Shown here in pieces: positions 36,301 through 40,193 of a stretch of 40,193 bases of DNA. Where the stretch lies: the NCBI GenBank assembly GCA_017524665.1, contig JAFXVF010000007.1:1-40193 (forward strand), in the 5' to 3' direction. Positions within the stretch are counted from its first letter, which is position 1; each line of letters opens with the position of its first letter. Under the pieces are notes generated by a model. It was not told the DNA's origin and did not search any database. It was given only the letters and a program-made list of their open reading frames with translations. The position numbers and the translations under genes are program-made. The stretch comes from Clostridia bacterium (lineage in GTDB: Bacteria > Bacillota > Clostridia > TANB77 > CAG-508).

Positions 36301-39300
36301 CCCAACAAAATCACAGAAACTATTTGGACGTTGGACAGCTATAAACTATACAATTACATATGAACTAAATGGTGGAACAAATGCTGAAGGTAATCCAAGC
36401 ACATATAATATAGAAACAAATACAATAACTTTGGCGGATCCAACAAAAACAGGATATACATTTACAGGTTGGACAACAGAAACAATAACAACACCAACTA
36501 AGAATTTACAAATACCACAGGGAAGTTATGGAAATATTACAGCAACTGCTAATTGGCAAGTAAATTCATACACACTAACAGTTGCGCCTAATGGTGGTAC
36601 ATGGAATGGAAAAACAACCAATACAACAATAACTCAAAATTATGATACTACATATAATGTAGCAAATAATGCAACAAGAGCAGGTTATGTATTTGGAGGC
36701 TGGAGACTAACCAGCGGTAAAGGAGAAATTACATATTTTAGTGATAGCCAGATTAAAAAGCAATATATAATAAATAGCTTATCTGCTACAACACCTGATG
36801 TATATAATAATTCGCGCAATGGAACAGTTACACATGAAAAAATAGCTGATGCAACATCTTCAACAGGATATTCTTTAAAAATAGTAACAAATGGAACAGC
36901 TACACCAGGTGCAGGAGGATTTGTCAATAATAACTCTGGACAGGCTGGAGCAATCTATTATCATAAAATAATAGCAAAATTACCAATTGGATATAATCTA
37001 ACCATAGGATCGAATCAAATTGGTGTTGGATATGGCTATTATTGGATAACTGACAATGCAGGTACAGGAGATTGGCAAACATACATTTATGCAGAATATG
37101 CTGGATATAATGCTCCATTTAGCTCATTTGGACATGTTTATATATCAGGATCTGATAATACGAATGTAACATGGTATTTGCAAGAAAGCACAATGTATCA
37201 AGTAGGACAAAATTTAACAGGGTTACAAGCTACAAATGCAATATTTAAATTTGTAGATAGCGATGCAACTCTTACAGCTCAATGGAACAAATCAGGAGAA
37301 TGTTTGGTATTTGACAAACAAGGTGGAACATTTGGAGATGGTACAACTGGAGTAAAATGGACAGCAAACAATAAAACATTCCTTTATGATACTGCATATA
37401 CTGCTACAAAACAGGTACCATATTATATAAGCGATTCTGAATTCTGTATTTACAAAACAGGATATACATTTGATGGATGGTATACAGCAGCAACTGGAGG
37501 AGAAAAACTATTTGATAAAGACGGCAAATTAGTTGCAAATGTATCAGGATACTCAGACGCAAACAGAAAATGGATAAAATATGATACAAATACTACCATA
37601 ACAATTTATGCAAGATGGATAGCAAATACATATACAGTATCATTTAATAACAATGGAGGAACAGGCGGTCAGAGTGCTGATGTAATTGCAACATTTGATG
37701 CTGCAATGCCAGCGATTTCAACAACAGCACCAACAAGAACAGGATTTACATTCGATGGATGGTATGATGATACTAACGGTGGAACAGAGTACTATACTCC
37801 AGCAGGAGCAAGTGCAAGAACTTGGGATAAAGTAGAAAATGCAACACTATACGCACATTGGGCAGGAAATAAATATACATTAACATTAAATAGTCAAAGC
37901 GCAACAACAGCCGGAACAGAAACAGTTTATTACAGATTTAACATTAATAAATATTATACAGATAATGCTTTACAAACAGAAATTACAACAATAACAAATC
38001 CTACAAAAACAGGATATACATTTGGAGGATATTATACAGCAGTAAATGGAGGAGGAACGCAGTACATAAACGAAAGTGGTGCGTTTGTTAATGATGCCTA
38101 TATAAGCATTTCAGCAAATACAACACTATATGCAAAATGGACGATAAACACATCAACATTAGCTATAAATCCAAATGGAGGTAGTGTATCTGTAACTTCT
38201 CCTACAGGAGGACAAGCAGAAACAATAACAACAAGTAAATCATATACTCAAAATTACAATACTACATTAACATATGCTACACCAACAAAAGCAGACACAA
38301 CAGATACAAGTACAAAATATACTATAAGTTATGACACAAACGGAGGAAGTACAGCACCAGAATCACAACAAACAACTAGAACTATAGTAACGCAATATAC
38401 ATTTAGTAGCTGGACAAAAGCAAGTGGATTTAAAGGAACGTTAAACGAAACAAATAGAACATACACATTCCCAGCAGAAAATAACGTAACAAGCACTATA
38501 ACAGCAAATTACACATCTAGCGAAAAATCAAATACAGTAGCAGCTATAACTTTAGCTGCAGAACCAACAAAAACTGGATATACATTTAAAGGATGGAAAT
38601 CAAGTACAAACAATCAAACATATAATGCTGGAGCAAGCTATACAGCAACAGGAAACACAACAATGACTGCACAATGGGAAGCAAACAAATACAGTATTAT
38701 ATTTGATGGAAATGGAGCAACATCAGGTTCAACAGCAACACAAAGTAATGTAAGCTATGATACAAATGTAACATTAAATCAAAATGGATACGAGAAGAAA
38801 TATACAGTAACATACAACTATAATAACGCAACAGGTGGAAATTCAAGTGCATCTGCTACAGCAACATCTGCATTTATGGGATGGACTTTAGGAGGACCAA
38901 ACTTATTAAAATATAGTGACTTATCTAACTACAACAATGTTACTATAAATAATGATGGAACTTTATCAATTAATAAAGATAATACATCAGGATCATCAAC
39001 CGTATTTTCTAATTTCTTCTTTAGAAAAAATAATAATTTAAAAACAAGTACAAATTATGTATATATGGCAGACATAAAGTCTAAGACAGTAACTTATACA
39101 GGCAGTATTCCATATATGAACGTATATCAAGGAAATACAAATGCACAAACAACAGCAAACCCTGCAAGTATATCAAGCACTAATTGGGTAGATGGAATCA
39201 ACTATATAAATATGAGCACAATTTCAAACTTCTCATCTTCAACATTATCTGTAAGAGGATTTGTAAGTATTCTTGCAGGCGCAAAAGTTACAATGCAATT

Positions 39301-40193
39301 TAGACCAATACTTGTTGAAGGGCATCATGATAATTTAGACTTATATTATCATGATAAAGCAACAGCTAGAAACTTGGTAACAACAGGCTCAGTAACATTA
39401 TATGCAGACTGGTCAGAAGCATATTTGACTAGTCTACCAACACCAACAAGAACAGGATATACATTTGCAGGATGGTATACAGATAGTGAATTTACAAATG
39501 CAATTAGTAAAGTAAATGGTAAATATGTATTTGAAGCAGATACGCAATTATATGCAAAATGGACACCAAATACAAATACAGCATATACAGTAAATCATTA
39601 TAAACATGCTTATGGCTCAGATACATACACACTTGTAAGCACAGACAGTTTAACAGGAACAACAGATGCAACATTAACAGCATCAACTTTAGCAACAACA
39701 ATAACAGGATTTACATATGTAGATGCATATTTAACAGGAGACACAACAAAACCAACAAGTGGAGCGATAACAGAAACAACAATAGCGCCAGATGGATCAA
39801 GAGTTATAAACCTATACTATAGACCAAACTACTTATATGTACAATATGATATGAATGGAGGAAGCTTATCTTCTTCACATGGTTCAGGATATGGAACGTC
39901 AGGTAGTCTTATAACAAAAACAACCAATAATCCAACTACAGCATTCTTAAGAGGATTCTATGGAAGCAAGGTCGGTGGCGTAAATACAACAACTTATGCA
40001 ACTTCTACAAGCGACGGACTACACAACTACAATAGTTCATCAGGAATAAACGTTAAAAGAACAGGATACACAGCTGTAACAAATAAACAATGGAATACAA
40101 AAGCAGATGGAACAGGAAAAGCATATAACCATGCAACGACTTCATATACAGCTGTATCAATGGCAAGTGATTGTGGAGTAGACTTAAGCACAG
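33380..40193 (+). CDS. Giant pilin-like InlB-repeat surface protein (3' end beyond window)
   Basis: At least 2271 residues, open to the window edge. The N-terminus MKKFKDFLNNKKG-ISLTILAVTIAILIIIVSAITFG looks like a type IV prepilin/pseudopilin leader (cleavage after Gly13), but the usual Glu at +5 is Ile. A short pilin-like region (VDNLYVELGMLKDKVNTYYWQYG ... YYYVDVN) follows. The rest is an array of Listeria-Bacteroides/InlB B-repeats with the pattern YTVxFxxNGGxG ... GYTFxGWxT ... TLYAxW, first at ~34083, then 34854, 35556, 36124, 37300, 37630 and onward to 39540. Inserted modules are an Ig-like domain (about 35800-36120) and two jelly-roll-like segments without repeat motifs (about 36720-37240 and 38885-39340). 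Thr-rich, with no in-frame CGG. Probably a long surface fibre or adhesin; ligand unknown. Confidence 0.85.
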   Translation, partial: MKKFKDFLNNKKGISLTILAVTIAILIIIVSAITFGISKVETTKQVDNLYVELGMLKDKVNTYYWQYGKLPTSGVYDKTQLSIPEEVINPNDYGEYYYVDVNALENISNIDSSNTYIINEGSHTIYAADGVEVEGETYYRLPEEYTIVNADLVCHTLVKNDGINAKIIVTAEQAIDGIKSIQFENNTPKIYEPNKKIVEEEYKVETSGTYHITVIANNNDQKVVDVTVSLGTTYTVAFNANGGLGEMANQTGFVQGKLKTLISNEFIREGYNFAGWSTTAEGAVEYKDRAKVKELPTTNGIATLYAVWEPKPLIFNDKTITKPHTDAIQTDSITPASNGTGTYTYRIVSEKNQTGTTTEYISLSGTTIMIAAGTPGGEYTCIIEAKDSNSLVTKRARYTIEIERLENTLVVTGKTDLIYTGNAQELVTVQNAEGDVYFSIGTELTADNYTQGSTEIPTATNPGNYTIYYYTPGNVNYRTKAGHVTSMIEGVYTIAFNSNGGTGTMENMTSIRFSETRALTQNSFTRVGYTYAGWNTLANGTGVSYADKAEVTGLTNENAATVTLYAQWTANTNTAYVVYHYTKDLGANTYTLANTQNKTGTSDASITLASQAISIPGFTYSVGSLTGGTSGAGTAATTTTVAPDGSRAIYLFYARNTHTVTVNKGTGIATVSGAGTYEYGAEVTLGYTLQTGYSFANWTGIEVTNGKFTMPDNNVTVTANASENTYTIAFDNNTGSGTMDSITNVRYSEIKTLPANTFTKTGYTFSKWNTLANGTGTDYADGAQVSGLSSTNGATVTLYAQWVDETGPEITVQSTDTTPVNYLTTGANINTTWNSSVGTITAVVSATDNGSGLAKLEYILDTSTANPSSGWTETTSGTTLSLANKARGTYYLHVKATDNAGNTSSVTTKAFVIRFRIAFYDNYSASTSITQNQYYTGTALTSRTPTPRTGYEFNGWYDSATGGNKVLDAAVSYTPTKSQKLFGRWTAINYTITYELNGGTNAEGNPSTYNIETNTITLADPTKTGYTFTGWTTETITTPTKNLQIPQGSYGNITATANWQVNSYTLTVAPNGGTWNGKTTNTTITQNYDTTYNVANNATRAGYVFGGWRLTSGKGEITYFSDSQIKKQYIINSLSATTPDVYNNSRNGTVTHEKIADATSSTGYSLKIVTNGTATPGAGGFVNNNSGQAGAIYYHKIIAKLPIGYNLTIGSNQIGVGYGYYWITDNAGTGDWQTYIYAEYAGYNAPFSSFGHVYISGSDNTNVTWYLQESTMYQVGQNLTGLQATNAIFKFVDSDATLTAQWNKSGECLVFDKQGGTFGDGTTGVKWTANNKTFLYDTAYTATKQVPYYISDSEFCIYKTGYTFDGWYTAATGGEKLFDKDGKLVANVSGYSDANRKWIKYDTNTTITIYARWIANTYTVSFNNNGGTGGQSADVIATFDAAMPAISTTAPTRTGFTFDGWYDDTNGGTEYYTPAGASARTWDKVENATLYAHWAGNKYTLTLNSQSATTAGTETVYYRFNINKYYTDNALQTEITTITNPTKTGYTFGGYYTAVNGGGTQYINESGAFVNDAYISISANTTLYAKWTINTSTLAINPNGGSVSVTSPTGGQAETITTSKSYTQNYNTTLTYATPTKADTTDTSTKYTISYDTNGGSTAPESQQTTRTIVTQYTFSSWTKASGFKGTLNETNRTYTFPAENNVTSTITANYTSSEKSNTVAAITLAAEPTKTGYTFKGWKSSTNNQTYNAGASYTATGNTTMTAQWEANKYSIIFDGNGATSGSTATQSNVSYDTNVTLNQNGYEKKYTVTYNYNNATGGNSSASATATSAFMGWTLGGPNLLKYSDLSNYNNVTINNDGTLSINKDNTSGSSTVFSNFFFRKNNNLKTSTNYVYMADIKSKTVTYTGSIPYMNVYQGNTNAQTTANPASISSTNWVDGINYINMSTISNFSSSTLSVRGFVSILAGAKVTMQFRPILVEGHHDNLDLYYHDKATARNLVTTGSVTLYADWSEAYLTSLPTPTRTGYTFAGWYTDSEFTNAISKVNGKYVFEADTQLYAKWTPNTNTAYTVNHYKHAYGSDTYTLVSTDSLTGTTDATLTASTLATTITGFTYVDAYLTGDTTKPTSGAITETTIAPDGSRVINLYYRPNYLYVQYDMNGGSLSSSHGSGYGTSGSLITKTTNNPTTAFLRGFYGSKVGGVNTTTYATSTSDGLHNYNSSSGINVKRTGYTAVTNKQWNTKADGTGKAYNHATTSYTAVSMASDCGVDLST

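Overview
The window is AT-rich DNA from a low-GC Bacillota, most likely an uncultured gut-type endospore-forming Clostridia. It carries spoIIE with a Spo0A-type box upstream, a G5/SleB-type wall hydrolase, Clostridia-like RpoB and RpoC, and very large repetitive surface proteins. Codons are strongly A/T-ending and Arg is mostly AGA.

Layout. (1) 1-8030: two co-directional surface proteins, the end of a DUF11/SdrD-B protein and a 1807-residue thioester-domain (TQXA-type) adhesin, closed by a strong terminator. (2) 8030-13612: spoIIE behind a 0A box, then two tandem copies of an unrecognised coiled-coil plus putative papain-like protein. (3) 13611-17510: an acyl-ACP thioesterase on the minus strand, a third divergent coiled-coil/papain-like paralogue and a membrane-anchored WG-repeat protein. 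(4) 17577-18728: acpS and tatD. (5) 18738-22760: a BspA-type leucine-rich-repeat protein ending in a dockerin, then a G5/SleB hydrolase. (6) 22805-25017: exoA, an AI-2E/PerM membrane protein, a large palindrome and a small HTH regulator. (7) 25179-33081: rpoB-rpoC with a long structured leader, detached from the usual ribosomal-protein genes. (8) 33202-end: a giant pilin-like InlB-repeat surface protein that runs off the window.

The main observation is a decoding anomaly. Four genes (spoIIE four times; rpoC, the LRR-dockerin gene and the first coiled-coil gene once each) are broken at seven places. Every break is an in-frame CGG followed by A. Skipping the C so that GGA is read, or reading CGGA as one four-base codon, restores full-length proteins: SpoIIE at 827 aa, RpoC at 1185 aa, the dockerin, and a protein matching its intact neighbour. 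In a by-eye scan of the other roughly 12,600 codons I found no in-frame CGG. The tetramer CGGA is otherwise common and harmless when its C is the third base of the preceding codon. Because rpoC is essential and breaks in its bridge helix, CGG here appears to be an unassigned or recoded codon that triggers efficient +1 frameshifting, or CGGA is a quadruplet codon, probably for glycine.

Other notable signals: a spacing-conserved 109-bp promoter block shared by the LRR-dockerin and pilin-like genes, 14 kb apart; two near-perfect palindromes with 30- and 32-bp arms; and a three-member family of coiled-coil/papain-like proteins tied to spoIIE.
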